Positions 52,381 through 62,227 of a stretch of 64,000 nt of DNA are shown here, piece after piece (the stretch's first letter is position 1; each line of letters starts with the position of its first letter). Both the position numbers and the translations under genes were made by a program. This DNA comes from Paramicrobacterium chengjingii (GTDB lineage Bacteria > Actinomycetota > Actinomycetes > Actinomycetales > Microbacteriaceae): positions 2,418,001 through 2,482,000 of the forward strand of contig NZ_CP061169.1 of NCBI RefSeq assembly GCF_011751765.2, read 5' to 3'. A model generated the notes under the pieces. The model searched no databases and was not told where the DNA came from. It was given only the letters and a program-made list of their open reading frames with translations.

Positions 52381-53388
52381 ATGGCTCGACGAGCGACTAT
52401 TCACGATGTGGCAGCGGCGGCCGGAGTGTCGGTCGCCACAGTTTCGAAAGCAGTGAACGGACGCTACGGAATCGCTCCGGCGACGATCAAGCGTGTCATG
52501 GAGGCCGTCGACAAGCTGGGCTACGAATCGAGCCTCGTCGCCAGCAGCATGCGCTCGCGACGCACCGGAGTCGTCGGCGTGCTCGTTGCCGATTTCGAGC
52601 CGTTCAGCGCCGAGATCCTCAAAGGCGTCGGTGCAGCATTGCACGATTCCGAGCTTGATCTTCTGGCGTACAGCGGCTCACGACAGCGCGAGAGCGAGGG
52701 CTGGGAGCGTCGTTCTCTGAGCAGGCTCAGCGGAACGCTCATCGACGGCGCCATCATGGTCACTCCGACAGTGCTCAGCGCGACAAGCGACATACCCATC
52801 GTTGCCGTCGACCCGCACACTGGACGCGCCGATCTGCCCACCGTCGAGTCAGACAGCTTCGGCGGTGCGCTGCAAGCGACACGTCACCTCATCGAGCTCG
52901 GGCATCGTCGCATCGGCTTCGTCGCCGGACGACCCGACCTGCGATCGTCGATTCTGCGCGAGGCAGGTTACCGTCAGGCTCTGCGCGAAGCCGGCATCTC
53001 CTTCACACCAGAGCTCGTGCGTGTGGGGCGGTATGAGCCCGACGAGTCGCGAGAGCGCACAAGCTCTCTGCTCTCCAGTCCAAACCCGCCCACCGCGATC
53101 TTCGCTGCCAATGACATCTCGGCGATCGCTGTACTCGAGCGCGCCGCGAGCATGGGTCTGCGCGTTCCCCGAGACCTCTCCGTCGTGGGCTTCGATGACA
53201 TTCCCGAAGCGTCGCAGATCAGCACGCCGCTCACGACGGTTCGGCAGTCCATGCAGCGCCTCGGCGCCGAGGCCGTGAAGCTCCTGCTCTCATTGATGAA
53301 CGGCGAGTCGACGGATGCCACGCACGTTCGCCTCGCCACGTCCCTGATCCAGAGGGCAACGACGGCACCGCCTCCCACGCGGCGCTAA
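52381..53388 (+). CDS. LacI-family transcriptional regulator
   Basis: The 335-residue protein has the LacI helix-turn-helix ATIHDVAAAAGVSVATVSKA with hinge VMEAVDKLGYESS, and a periplasmic-binding-like effector domain with GHRRIGFVAGRPD and VPRDLSVVGFDDIP. It is divergent from the GH3/ABC operon. No Shine-Dalgarno precedes the ATG, so it may be leaderless. The other ATG-containing upstream frame is unsupported. Confidence 0.93.
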   Translation: MARRATIHDVAAAAGVSVATVSKAVNGRYGIAPATIKRVMEAVDKLGYESSLVASSMRSRRTGVVGVLVADFEPFSAEILKGVGAALHDSELDLLAYSGSRQRESEGWERRSLSRLSGTLIDGAIMVTPTVLSATSDIPIVAVDPHTGRADLPTVESDSFGGALQATRHLIELGHRRIGFVAGRPDLRSSILREAGYRQALREAGISFTPELVRVGRYEPDESRERTSSLLSSPNPPTAIFAANDISAIAVLERAASMGLRVPRDLSVVGFDDIPEASQISTPLTTVRQSMQRLGAEAVKLLLSLMNGESTDATHVRLATSLIQRATTAPPPTRR

Positions 53389-53525
53389 TCACCCGCGGCA
53401 CACGTGCCCCGGCATCCGCATGCCTGGTGGGTCGCACTCTGGGGCGACACAATGTCATCCTGTCGACGACAGCGTCATTCCACAGGGGGACGCGACAACG
53501 CTTGCACGGTGCCTAACGTTGAACC

Positions 53526-54437
53526 ATGATCGAAATTCAGCACCTGAGCAAGCGATACGGCTCGAAACTCGCCGTCGATGACATCAGCGCGACAATCCGT
53601 CCCGGAATGGTCACCGGCTTTCTCGGGCCGAACGGCGCCGGCAAGTCGACAACCATGCGCATGATGGTCGGACTCGACAGACCAACGACCGGATCGGTGA
53701 CGATCGGCGGCCGCCGCTACCAGCAGAACAGCGCTCCCCTGCACGAAGTCGGGGCCCTCCTTGAGGCCAAGGCCGTGCACACCGGACGCTCGGCACAGAA
53801 CCACTTGCTGGCTCTCGCCGCCACCCATGGCATTCCGAAGAAGCGCGTGAGCGAGGTGATCGAGATGACCGGTCTCGGCACCGTCGCCAAGAAGCGCGTC
53901 GGCGGATTCTCACTCGGCATGGGCCAGCGCCTCGGCATCGCGGCAGCGATGCTCGGCGACCCCCACACCCTGATTCTCGACGAGCCGGTGAACGGCCTCG
54001 ACCCCGAGGGCGTTTTGTGGGTGCGCCGTCTGACGCGCCAGCTCGCCAACGAGGGACGCACCGTGTTTCTCTCGTCGCACCTCATGAGCGAGATGGCTCA
54101 GACAGCCGACCAGGTGATCGTGCTGGGCAAAGGCAAGATCATCGCCGACGCTCCCATGAGCGACATCATCGCCGCATCGACGGGCAACCTCGTGCACGTT
54201 CGCACACCACAGCCCGCCGAGCTCGCACGCGTTGTCGCCGGCCCCGACGTCTCGGTGACGTCGCGTGAAAACGGGCTTCTCGAGGTGACGGGACTCGACG
54301 CACGCCAGATCGGCGAGTCGGCGGCATCCGCGGGAATCGTGCTGCACGAGCTCAGCCCGGTCAACGCCTCACTCGAAGACGCCTACCTTGAACTCACAAA
54401 CGACGCGGTCGAGTACCGCACGGAGGAAGTCCGATGA
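53526..54437 (+). CDS. ABC transporter ATP-binding protein
   Basis: The 303-residue ATPase has Walker A GPNGAGKSTTMRMM, signature FSLGMGQRLGIAAAM, Walker B LILDEPVNGLDPEG and switch His in LSSHLMSEM. The C-terminal domain of about 90 residues is typical of BcrA/CcmA-type exporters. Its stop overlaps the permease start (ATGA). The substrate, perhaps a bacteriocin or lipid-like compound, is unknown. Confidence 0.94.
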   Translation: MIEIQHLSKRYGSKLAVDDISATIRPGMVTGFLGPNGAGKSTTMRMMVGLDRPTTGSVTIGGRRYQQNSAPLHEVGALLEAKAVHTGRSAQNHLLALAATHGIPKKRVSEVIEMTGLGTVAKKRVGGFSLGMGQRLGIAAAMLGDPHTLILDEPVNGLDPEGVLWVRRLTRQLANEGRTVFLSSHLMSEMAQTADQVIVLGKGKIIADAPMSDIIAASTGNLVHVRTPQPAELARVVAGPDVSVTSRENGLLEVTGLDARQIGESAASAGIVLHELSPVNASLEDAYLELTNDAVEYRTEEVR

Positions 54438-55303
54438 CCGCCACCGCTCTCGCACCCAGCCCGCTCGACGGCATCCGCCTGTCGTTCTCCGGCCTGCTCC
54501 GCTCTGAATGGATCAAGCTGCGCAGCCTGCGCTCGACGGTGTGGTGCTACGTTCTGATCGTTCTGGCGACAGCTGGCTTCGGCATGCTCATGGCGCTTTC
54601 GGCCAACCTCGGCGACGATAGTCTGCCGCAGGCCGCGCAGAACAACATTGTCGCGCAGTACCTGACGATCGGCGGCAACTTCACGGGGCTCATCGCCGCC
54701 GTGCTCGGCGTGCTTGTGATCAGCGGCGAGTACACGACCGGAATGATCCGCACGACGTATACGGCCGCGCCCGGTCGACTGAGCGCCTACACGGCAAAGG
54801 CACTCGTGCTCACCGTCGTGACGTTCATTGTCGGGCTCATCTCTATCGCCGCAGCTCTTGCTGTGTCGCTTCCGATCTTCACGCTCAATGGCGTCGCCCC
54901 CGAGCTGAGCAACCCGGACGTCCTCGTCCCGTTGATCGGCTCGGCCGGCTACCTCGCGCTGATCGCGCTGCTGTCGTTCTCGCTCGGTGCGATCCTGCGC
55001 AACTCAGCGGGCGGCATTGCCACCGCCGTCAGTCTGCTGTTCGTGCTGCCCGTAGGCATCAACATCGTCTACAGCTTCACCGGTGCAGCCTGGGCCGCGA
55101 ACATCGCCAACATCTTGCCCGGCACTGTCGGTGCTGCGATGTTCGCGTACACAGGTGAAGGCTCGGGCCCGGCACCGACTCCCGGTTTCGACAGCGATGG
55201 GCTGCTGACGCTCGACCAGCCCTGGATGCTCGGAATCTTCGCAGCCTGGATCGTGATCGGCCTCGTTGTCGGAGCGATCCTCACCAAGCGTCGCGACGCC
55301 TGA
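54434..55303 (+). CDS. ABC transporter permease (ABC-2 type)
   Basis: The 289-residue protein has about six transmembrane helices, starting LRSEWIKLRSLRSTVWCYVL, the typical ABC-2 opening, and containing SGEYTTGMIRTTYTAAPGR. It is the membrane partner of the preceding ATPase. Confidence 0.93.
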   Translation: MTATALAPSPLDGIRLSFSGLLRSEWIKLRSLRSTVWCYVLIVLATAGFGMLMALSANLGDDSLPQAAQNNIVAQYLTIGGNFTGLIAAVLGVLVISGEYTTGMIRTTYTAAPGRLSAYTAKALVLTVVTFIVGLISIAAALAVSLPIFTLNGVAPELSNPDVLVPLIGSAGYLALIALLSFSLGAILRNSAGGIATAVSLLFVLPVGINIVYSFTGAAWAANIANILPGTVGAAMFAYTGEGSGPAPTPGFDSDGLLTLDQPWMLGIFAAWIVIGLVVGAILTKRRDA

Positions 55304-55322
55304 CACGTCGCGTTCGACTCGG

Positions 55323-55350
55323 CGCCCTCGCCACCCTCGCGGCGAGGGCG
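55323..55350. terminator. Bidirectional terminator between convergent genes
   Basis: CGCCCTCGCC (55323-55332) pairs perfectly with GGCGAGGGCG (55341-55350) around an eight-base loop. It sits between the convergent ABC permease and MFS genes and probably ends both transcripts. Confidence 0.75.
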
Positions 55351-55371
55351 TCGTGCTGTGCGGGGGCCCGC

Positions 55372-56598
55372 CTACTCACTCAGCTGAGGAACCGAACGCG
55401 GCCGCACGATGATCCAGAGCGCCGCAATCGATATGGCGGCCGTGCAGATCATCACGCCAGCCATCGACTGCGTGCTCACGCCGAGAGCGCCGACGATTGG
55501 AGACGTCAGACCGGCGACGCCGAAGTTGAGCGCGCCGAGAAGCGAGGCCGCCGTTCCTGCTTCGCGCCCATGATTGACCAGGCCGAGCACCTGAACAGCT
55601 GGAAAACTGAACCCACACGACATGATGAAGAAGAACAGGGGAATCAGGATGCCGAGCAGCCCCGCATCGGTGAAAGCGAGCACGAACATCGTCGATGCAG
55701 CCAACACCTGAACAATCGTCGTCGTGGCGAGCACCCACTGCGGCCCGTACCAGCGCATCAGGCGCGATGAGATCTGCACGCCGATCACGACACCGATCGA
55801 GTTCGCCCCAAAGAGCAGGCCGTACTGTTGAGCATCCATTGCGTACATCTCTTGAAACAGAAACGATGAGCTCGACAAATACGAGAACAGTCCAGAGAAG
55901 TTCATAGCGCCGATCACGGCGACCCCGACGAAGATGCGGTCGCTGAACACGTTTTTGTACCGTTCGCCCACGGTGCCGTGTCCTTTGCCGACCCGACGTT
56001 CCTTCGGTAGCGTCTCGACGATGAATATCGACACGCACGCAACGACGATGAGACCATAGGCGGCGAGAAACCAGAAGAGCCCTCGCCACGGCATCACCAG
56101 AAGCAGCTGCGACCCGAGAACCGGGGCCAGAATCGGCGCGAGGCCGTTGACGAGCGCGAGGCGCGACAGCATTCGCACGAGCGGCTTGCCGCCAAACAGG
56201 TCGCGCACCATCGCCATCGCGACAACACCGCCGGCAGCAGCTCCCGCGCCCTGCAGCACACGAAATGCCAGCAGCGTCACGACATCCGGGGACAGCGATG
56301 CTCCGAGACTGGCAAACACGTGAACGCTCGTGGCGATGATCAGCGGAAGGCGACGGCCCACCTTGTCGCTCCATGGGCCCATGAACAGCTGCCCGACGGC
56401 AAATCCGATTGTCGTGCCTGTGAGGGTGAGCTGAATCACCGAATCGGGAACGGCGAACTCTTCAGTGAGCACGGGGAATGCCGGCAGGTACAAGTCGATT
56501 GTGAAGGGACCGAGCGCTGTGAGCGCCCCGAGTACGAGCACGTAAACGAGGCGCTGGCGGCCGGAAAGCGAGTCACCGGGGTGCACGACAGTAGTCAA
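55372..56598 (-). CDS. Bcr/CflA-type multidrug MFS efflux transporter
   Basis: The 408-residue protein has 12 transmembrane helices, the Bcr/CflA start ALTALGPFTIDLYLPAFPVL, motif A GPWSDKVGRR, and the LQGAGAAAGGVVAMAMVRD motif C-like segment. The family exports bicyclomycin, chloramphenicol, sulfonamides or small peptides and amino acids. It follows the ROK gene on the same strand, about 100 bases away. Confidence 0.93.
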   Translation of the reverse strand: MTTVVHPGDSLSGRQRLVYVLVLGALTALGPFTIDLYLPAFPVLTEEFAVPDSVIQLTLTGTTIGFAVGQLFMGPWSDKVGRRLPLIIATSVHVFASLGASLSPDVVTLLAFRVLQGAGAAAGGVVAMAMVRDLFGGKPLVRMLSRLALVNGLAPILAPVLGSQLLLVMPWRGLFWFLAAYGLIVVACVSIFIVETLPKERRVGKGHGTVGERYKNVFSDRIFVGVAVIGAMNFSGLFSYLSSSSFLFQEMYAMDAQQYGLLFGANSIGVVIGVQISSRLMRWYGPQWVLATTTIVQVLAASTMFVLAFTDAGLLGILIPLFFFIMSCGFSFPAVQVLGLVNHGREAGTAASLLGALNFGVAGLTSPIVGALGVSTQSMAGVMICTAAISIAALWIIVRPRSVPQLSE

Positions 56599-56694
56599 AC
56601 GAGTCCTTGAGTCAGCAAGATGCGAACAGAGAAAATGCGCCGAATTGGCGGCTCGGACGCCAGAATCCGAGCGCTCGAATCGATTCGAGAGCTT

Positions 56695-57876
56695 CTACTC
56701 TACTGGATGCTGCGCGGCGACGTTCGTGAGCTGCGCCGGGTCGTCGAGAACATTGTCGAAGACCAGCTCCGCAGCGCCGATCAGCAGAATCTCGTCGCCG
56801 AGCGCTGCTCGGGCGATGGCGACGTCGTCGAATGCGGGGCCCAACGTCTGAAGCCCGACCAGGCGAGTCATCTGCTCAGTCCGCGCCTCATAGAGAGCAC
56901 CGAGGAAGCCTCCCAGCACAACGAGGGCCGGGTTCAGGATGTTGATTGTGTTGCGCAACGCCGTCGACAGCATATCGACCTGCCGATCGATCTCGGCGAC
57001 GGCATCGTCGTCACGAGCGCTGAAGATCGCTCGTTCCAACTGCTCGGAATCGACGCCTGGAATATTCAGTGCCTCACGTAGCCGAGCTCGATTTACTTCG
57101 TCTTCGAGCGTTGCACCGGGGACGGCGGCCCCCGCAACACGTGTGTGGCCGAATTCTCCAGCGAAACCGCCGATGCCGCCGAGCAGTTCCCCGCCGACGA
57201 TCATTCCGCCGCCGATACCACTCGCTCCCCCATTGAGGTAGATGAGGTCCGACACCCCGTCGCCCGCTCCAAAGTTGCGCTCCGCGACAGCCCCGAGGCT
57301 CGCATCGTTGCCACCCCAGCAGGGCAGATGTGTCGCCTCAGCGAGCATCGCCGCGAACGGAACATTCTCCCACCCCAGGTGAGGAGCGAGGCGCACGACG
57401 CCGTCGACGCTGCGCACGAGGCCGGGCACAGCAACACCAAGCCCGAGGATCACGGCGCTAGCGGGAAGCTCGCTGAGCATTTCGGAGACGAGTCCAGCTG
57501 TAATGCGCACCGCCTCCTCGGGGCTCGGCGGCGCGTCGACTTCGCGGCGCACCTGCGAACGCACAACGGCGTCAAGCCCGACGACGCCGACTGTGATGGC
57601 GTCGACCTCGGGGTTCACGGCAATGGCGACAGCATCCCTGTGAGGCCGAACGAGCGGAGACGGCCGGCCAACGGTGCGATTGCCCTCGGGAAGCTCCTCG
57701 ACGGCGAGACCCAACTCAACCAGCTCGGCCACGAGTGCCGCGACCGTCGACCGATTGAGCCCCGTGAGCGTTGTCAGGCGCGAACGCGAGAGGCCTCCGC
57801 TGCGATGCACGAGACCGACAACTGTCGAGAGATTGTGCCGCCGGACGGTGTCTAGGTTATTTCCGCGCACTGCCAC
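56695..57876 (-). CDS. ROK-family transcriptional regulator
   Basis: The 393-residue protein has an N-terminal winged helix (GGLSRSRLTTLTGLNRSTVA) and a ROK domain with YLNGGASGIGGGMIVGGELL and GEFGHTRV. The cysteine cluster CxCGxxGC that normally follows EFGH and binds zinc in ROK proteins is replaced by AGAAVPGATLEDEV, so no zinc site is visible. It is probably a sugar-responsive regulator in the adjacent xylosidase locus. Confidence 0.9.
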   Translation of the reverse strand: MAVRGNNLDTVRRHNLSTVVGLVHRSGGLSRSRLTTLTGLNRSTVAALVAELVELGLAVEELPEGNRTVGRPSPLVRPHRDAVAIAVNPEVDAITVGVVGLDAVVRSQVRREVDAPPSPEEAVRITAGLVSEMLSELPASAVILGLGVAVPGLVRSVDGVVRLAPHLGWENVPFAAMLAEATHLPCWGGNDASLGAVAERNFGAGDGVSDLIYLNGGASGIGGGMIVGGELLGGIGGFAGEFGHTRVAGAAVPGATLEDEVNRARLREALNIPGVDSEQLERAIFSARDDDAVAEIDRQVDMLSTALRNTINILNPALVVLGGFLGALYEARTEQMTRLVGLQTLGPAFDDVAIARAALGDEILLIGAAELVFDNVLDDPAQLTNVAAQHPVE

Positions 57877-57950
57877 ACTAAAACTCTACTGGGCGGCGTG
57901 CACATCGGAAGGCTGCACCTGCGGCAGCAGCAATCGCCACCGTCACAATC

Positions 57951-58976
57951 TCAGTTCCTTCCGCTGGTCGGAGTCGGCGTGACGATGGAGCCGCGGTCGA
58001 GAAACTGTGGAGCGACGAGTTCGACGTGAGGCTCGACGTCAGACACAAGCTGTTCCACAAGAAGCTCGACGCCACGCACACAGGAGTCAGCGGCAACGAG
58101 CGGAATCACGTCGAGCGGTGGTGAGAAGCGCGACGTGTCGAAGCTCGAACACGCCGAGACGACGGACAGGTCTCGGGGAATCTCAATGCCACGATCAGCG
58201 AGCTCATCGAGAGCAGAGGTCTGAATCGGCTCTTCGCAGTTCATCACGAGACCCGTCATATCGGGAAGCTGCTCGTACAGCTCGTTGAGCGCTGCGCGCA
58301 CGCCAGCAGGCCCGTGACCGGGAAGCGCGACAGCGCTGCGCACAGCCAACGCGTCCGCCGCATCGCGGAAACCAGCACGGAATCGATGGGGAAAATTGGA
58401 TCCGCGTTCGTACACGCGCGGCGGATGCCCCAGCATCCCGATCGACCGGTGACCGTGCTCCACGAGCCGCTCAAGCGACAGCTCGGCCGCACGACGAAAG
58501 TCGAGGTCGATACACACGAGCCCCTCGGTGTCGTCCGGAATTCCGATCACCGTTGAGGGCAGATCAATCTCGTGCAGCAGCCGTGTGCGCTCGTCGTCGC
58601 GCGCGACATCGAGAACGATGATGCCATCGACGAGTCTGCTTGCCGCGACGCGCTGCAACCCCGCGGTTGCTTCATCTTCCGTCAGCAGCAGCACGTCGTA
58701 GTCGTGAGTTCGTGCCGCCTGGGTGACAGCGAGTACGAACGCCATATGGGCTGGGGCGTATGTCTCGGCGTGCAGCGGCGCCGTGACAGCGAAGATATGC
58801 GTTTTGGTTCCCGCAAGCATCCGTGCGCCGGCGTTAGGACGATACCCAAGATCACGAACGGCGGCGGAAATGCGCTTGCGCGTCTCTTCTCCGATCGACC
58901 GCTTGCCACTCAGCGCATATGAAACCGTGCTGATCGACACTCCGGCCGCCCGAGCGACATCATGAATGTTCGCCAC
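57951..58976 (-). CDS. LacI-family transcriptional regulator of the xylosidase locus
   Basis: The 341-residue protein has the LacI helix-turn-helix NIHDVARAAGVSISTVSYAL, hinge ISAAVRDLGYRPNAGARML, and an effector domain with LVEHGHRSIGMLGHPP and EIPRDLSVVSACSS. It lies downstream of the GH31 gene on the same strand (69-base gap) and probably responds to a product of that enzyme. Confidence 0.93.
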   Translation of the reverse strand: MANIHDVARAAGVSISTVSYALSGKRSIGEETRKRISAAVRDLGYRPNAGARMLAGTKTHIFAVTAPLHAETYAPAHMAFVLAVTQAARTHDYDVLLLTEDEATAGLQRVAASRLVDGIIVLDVARDDERTRLLHEIDLPSTVIGIPDDTEGLVCIDLDFRRAAELSLERLVEHGHRSIGMLGHPPRVYERGSNFPHRFRAGFRDAADALAVRSAVALPGHGPAGVRAALNELYEQLPDMTGLVMNCEEPIQTSALDELADRGIEIPRDLSVVSACSSFDTSRFSPPLDVIPLVAADSCVRGVELLVEQLVSDVEPHVELVAPQFLDRGSIVTPTPTSGRN

Positions 58977-59045
58977 GATCCCCCATTTCCACTGTGAACT
59001 CGCAACCGTCTGGTCGGAGTTTAGAGCACGTCTCGCGGGCGACCG

Positions 59046-61343
59046 TCACTCAGTGACGGTGTGCCACGTCCACGCGGAGTCGGAGTTGCCCTCCACGCTC
59101 ACGTCCGAACCGTTCCAGCTCGCCTCGAACGTCGCTTGGACGCCCTCGGGGGTCGTCACGGTGACGCTGCGCGACCCGGCGTCGCGCGACGGGTACACGG
59201 CGAGCGCCAGCCCGTCGAGGTAGTCGTAGTCCGGTCGATCCGTTCGAGCGCCAAGCGGAATGACCGAACCGTCACGAACCCACAGCGGGATGCTGTCGAA
59301 GGCATGCGTCTCGGTGCGCCAGTTGCCCCCCTCGACAGTCTCGTTCGTGAAGAAGTTCGTCCAGCGCCCGGCAGGCAGGTAGTACTGCACGTCTCCCGAC
59401 GCACTGAACACCGGAGCGACGAGCAGCTGGGAGCCAATCATGTACTGACGGTCAAGATAGGCGACGGCAGGATCGTCGGGGAACACCAGCTGCATGGGCC
59501 GCATGAACGGCAGCCCTTTCAGTTGCGCCTCGCTGCCCACCTGCAGCAGGTACGGCATGAGCCTGTTTTTGAGCTGGGCGAACGTGCGGGTGACATCAAC
59601 GGCGCTCTGACCGGGTTCTTCCGTGCCATCGTCGAACAGCCACGGCACTCGATAGCTCGTCGACCCGTGCAGACGTGAGTGGCTGGACAGCAGTCCGAAG
59701 GCCACCCAGCGCTTGAACACGGACGTCTCGGGCATGCCCTCGAATCCGCCGATGTCATGACTCCAGAACCCGAAGCCGCTCATCGCAAGAGAGAGGCCTC
59801 CGCGAAGTGTCTCGGCCATCGACTCGAAGCTCGACGAGTTGTCTCCGCCCCAATGCACGGGCATCTGCTGGCCGCCCGCCGTTGCCGAGCGCGCGAACAG
59901 TACGGCCTCACCCTGCCCGCGGTGCTCCTCAAGCACGTCGAACACTGCCTTGTTGTAAAGCTGCGTGTAGAGGTTGTGCATTGCCGCGGGATCGGTGCCG
60001 TCATGCCACACCACGTCCGTGGGGATCCGCTCGCCGAAGTCGGTCTTAATCGCGTCGACGCCCTGCTCGAGCAGCATCCGGATCTTGCTCTGATACCACG
60101 TCACGGCGTCGGGATTCGTGAAGTCGATGAGCGCCATGCCCGACTGCCACATGTCCCACTGCCAAATGTCGCCGTCAGCCTTCTTCACGAGATAATCGCC
60201 GGCGACAGCCTCGTCGAAGGCAGCGCCGCGCTGAGCAATGTACGGGTTCATCCAGACGCTCACACGCAGGTCTCTGCCGTGCAGCCGCTCGAGCATACCG
60301 TCTGGATCGGGGAACACACGGCTGTCCCATTCAAAGTCGGTCCAGTTGAACTCGCGCATCCAGAAGCAGTCGAAGTGGAAGACACTCAACGGCACGTCAC
60401 GCTCGATCATGCCGTCGATGAAGCTTGACACGGTCTTCTCGTCGTAGTCGGTCGTGAAGCTCGTCGAGAGCCAGAGGCCGTACGACCAGGCGGGAACAAC
60501 GGCGGGGCGGCCGGTGAGCGTCGTGTAACGCTCCAGCACATCCTCGGGCGTCGGGCCGTCGAGCACGAGGTATTCGAGCACCTCTCCCGGCACCGAGAAC
60601 TGCACGCGTTCGACGGTCTCGCTTCCCACCTCGAACGACACATGCTCCGAATGATTGACGAGCACGCCGTACCCGCGGTTGGTCAGGTAGAACGGAACGT
60701 TCTTGTACGACTGCTCGCTCGAGGTTCCGCCGTCGGCGTTCCACACGTCAATGCTCTGGCCGTTCTTCACGAGCGGACCGAACCGCTCACCAAGGCCGTA
60801 GACAAGTTCGCCGACGCCGAGCGACAACTGACTGTGCAGATAACGGGATGCCGTCGGTCGACCGTCTGCCGATGCGCCGACTTCTCCTACCGGTTCTACC
60901 GCGATGGCGGCATCCGTTTCGAGATCCATGCGGCCGATCGACTTACCGCCGCTGCGCGCGAGCACTTCTCCGTTCGACTCGAACGCGAGATTCCATGGAC
61001 TGCCGGCTGTGATGCGCGCGGTGAGTGAACCGCTCGTGAGCACGCCTTCGTCCATGGAGATGCGGATCTCTGGCTCTGAAGCATCCGCCCCCGGCATCTC
61101 GAAACCGCGGTGATGAGCCGAACCGAGGTGGTTCTCGATGCGCACCTTGATGACGCCGTCGAGCGGGCTCGACAGCGTCACTGTGAGTGCTGGCCTGTTG
61201 AGCGTGTCACCGCGCGTCGCGATCACCCGTGTTGGAGCGGTGACGCGCACAGACTCGCCCATGCGCTCGATGTCGTATGCCTCTTGGGCGTACAGCGCCG
61301 TAACGCCGGGTCGGGTCTGCCAGAATCCGTCGGTGAACTTCAT
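59046..61343 (-). CDS. GH31 alpha-xylosidase, YicI-like
   Basis: The enzyme releases alpha-linked xylose from xyloglucan-type oligosaccharides such as isoprimeverose. At 765 residues it matches YicI (772). The catalytic nucleophile Asp lies in AIKTDFGERIPTDVVWHDG, the exact YicI-type context, and the acid/base Asp in HWGGDNSSSFESM, followed by GFGFWSHDIGGFEG. There is no signal peptide, so it is intracellular. Its ATG overlaps the stop of the permease upstream by one base. Alpha-glucosidase activity is possible. Confidence 0.93.
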   Translation of the reverse strand: MKFTDGFWQTRPGVTALYAQEAYDIERMGESVRVTAPTRVIATRGDTLNRPALTVTLSSPLDGVIKVRIENHLGSAHHRGFEMPGADASEPEIRISMDEGVLTSGSLTARITAGSPWNLAFESNGEVLARSGGKSIGRMDLETDAAIAVEPVGEVGASADGRPTASRYLHSQLSLGVGELVYGLGERFGPLVKNGQSIDVWNADGGTSSEQSYKNVPFYLTNRGYGVLVNHSEHVSFEVGSETVERVQFSVPGEVLEYLVLDGPTPEDVLERYTTLTGRPAVVPAWSYGLWLSTSFTTDYDEKTVSSFIDGMIERDVPLSVFHFDCFWMREFNWTDFEWDSRVFPDPDGMLERLHGRDLRVSVWMNPYIAQRGAAFDEAVAGDYLVKKADGDIWQWDMWQSGMALIDFTNPDAVTWYQSKIRMLLEQGVDAIKTDFGERIPTDVVWHDGTDPAAMHNLYTQLYNKAVFDVLEEHRGQGEAVLFARSATAGGQQMPVHWGGDNSSSFESMAETLRGGLSLAMSGFGFWSHDIGGFEGMPETSVFKRWVAFGLLSSHSRLHGSTSYRVPWLFDDGTEEPGQSAVDVTRTFAQLKNRLMPYLLQVGSEAQLKGLPFMRPMQLVFPDDPAVAYLDRQYMIGSQLLVAPVFSASGDVQYYLPAGRWTNFFTNETVEGGNWRTETHAFDSIPLWVRDGSVIPLGARTDRPDYDYLDGLALAVYPSRDAGSRSVTVTTPEGVQATFEASWNGSDVSVEGNSDSAWTWHTVTE

Positions 61344-62227
61344 TACTTGACTGCTCCTGCGGTGATGCCCCGTGTGAGGGTGCGTTGGAAGATGAGGAAG
61401 AAGATGAGTGTCGGAATCAGCCCGAGCAGCGCTGAGGCGCTTGTCGTCGTCACGTCCATGAGCCGATCGCCCTGCAGCACGGTGATCGCAACGGGCACCG
61501 TCTGTGTCGCATTGCTGATGAGGAACGTGAGGGGAATCAAGAACTCATTCCACGTCCAGATGAAGAAGAAGATCAGCAGAACACTCAGCGTGGGGCGTGA
61601 GATGGGGAATACGACGGTCCAGAGAATACGCCAGCGACTGGCGCCGTCGAGGGATGCTGCCTCGAGCAGCTCCTTCGGGAAGGTGCCGTACACCGAGGCG
61701 AGCAGATATGTGCCGAACGCCGACTGGATCACCGTGAAGATGATGATCACTGCCCACTGGTTGTCATAGAGTCCCACCTGCTTGAACATGAAGTACAGCG
61801 GATAGAGCAGCACCTCCTGCGGCAGCATGTTCGCCAGCAGAATGAGCACGACGATCCACGTGCGTCCCTTGACGCGCCCGATGCCGAGCGCAAACGCATT
61901 GAACATCGAGATCACGACGGCAAACACGGCGACGAGCCCCGAGATGTAGATGCTGTTCCACAGCTTCTCGGGAAAGTTGACGCGCTCCCAGAAGGCGACG
62001 ATGCCGTCTGTGTAGATCTCCGTCGGCAGCGAGAGCGGTCCGGAGGTGTTGTAATCGGCGGGTGATTTGAACGAGTTGATCAGAATCATCAGAAACGGAA
62101 CGGCGATGAAGAAGCCGATCACCACGGCGACAGCCAGAACGACCCAGTCGCTCGCGGTCTTGCGGTTCTTGCCGCCTGCACGGCGGATGGGTGCCCGCGT
62201 GCCGGTTGTTACGAGTTCGGTAGCCAT
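61343..62227 (-). CDS. Carbohydrate ABC transporter permease (MalG type)
   Basis: The 294-residue protein has six transmembrane helices and the EAA loop LEAASLDGASRWRILWTVVFP. It starts at MATELVTTG, overlapping the stop of the second permease (ATGA); the longer open frame is a shadow of that gene. It belongs to the xylosidase operon. Confidence 0.94.
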   Translation of the reverse strand: MATELVTTGTRAPIRRAGGKNRKTASDWVVLAVAVVIGFFIAVPFLMILINSFKSPADYNTSGPLSLPTEIYTDGIVAFWERVNFPEKLWNSIYISGLVAVFAVVISMFNAFALGIGRVKGRTWIVVLILLANMLPQEVLLYPLYFMFKQVGLYDNQWAVIIIFTVIQSAFGTYLLASVYGTFPKELLEAASLDGASRWRILWTVVFPISRPTLSVLLIFFFIWTWNEFLIPLTFLISNATQTVPVAITVLQGDRLMDVTTTSASALLGLIPTLIFFLIFQRTLTRGITAGAVK

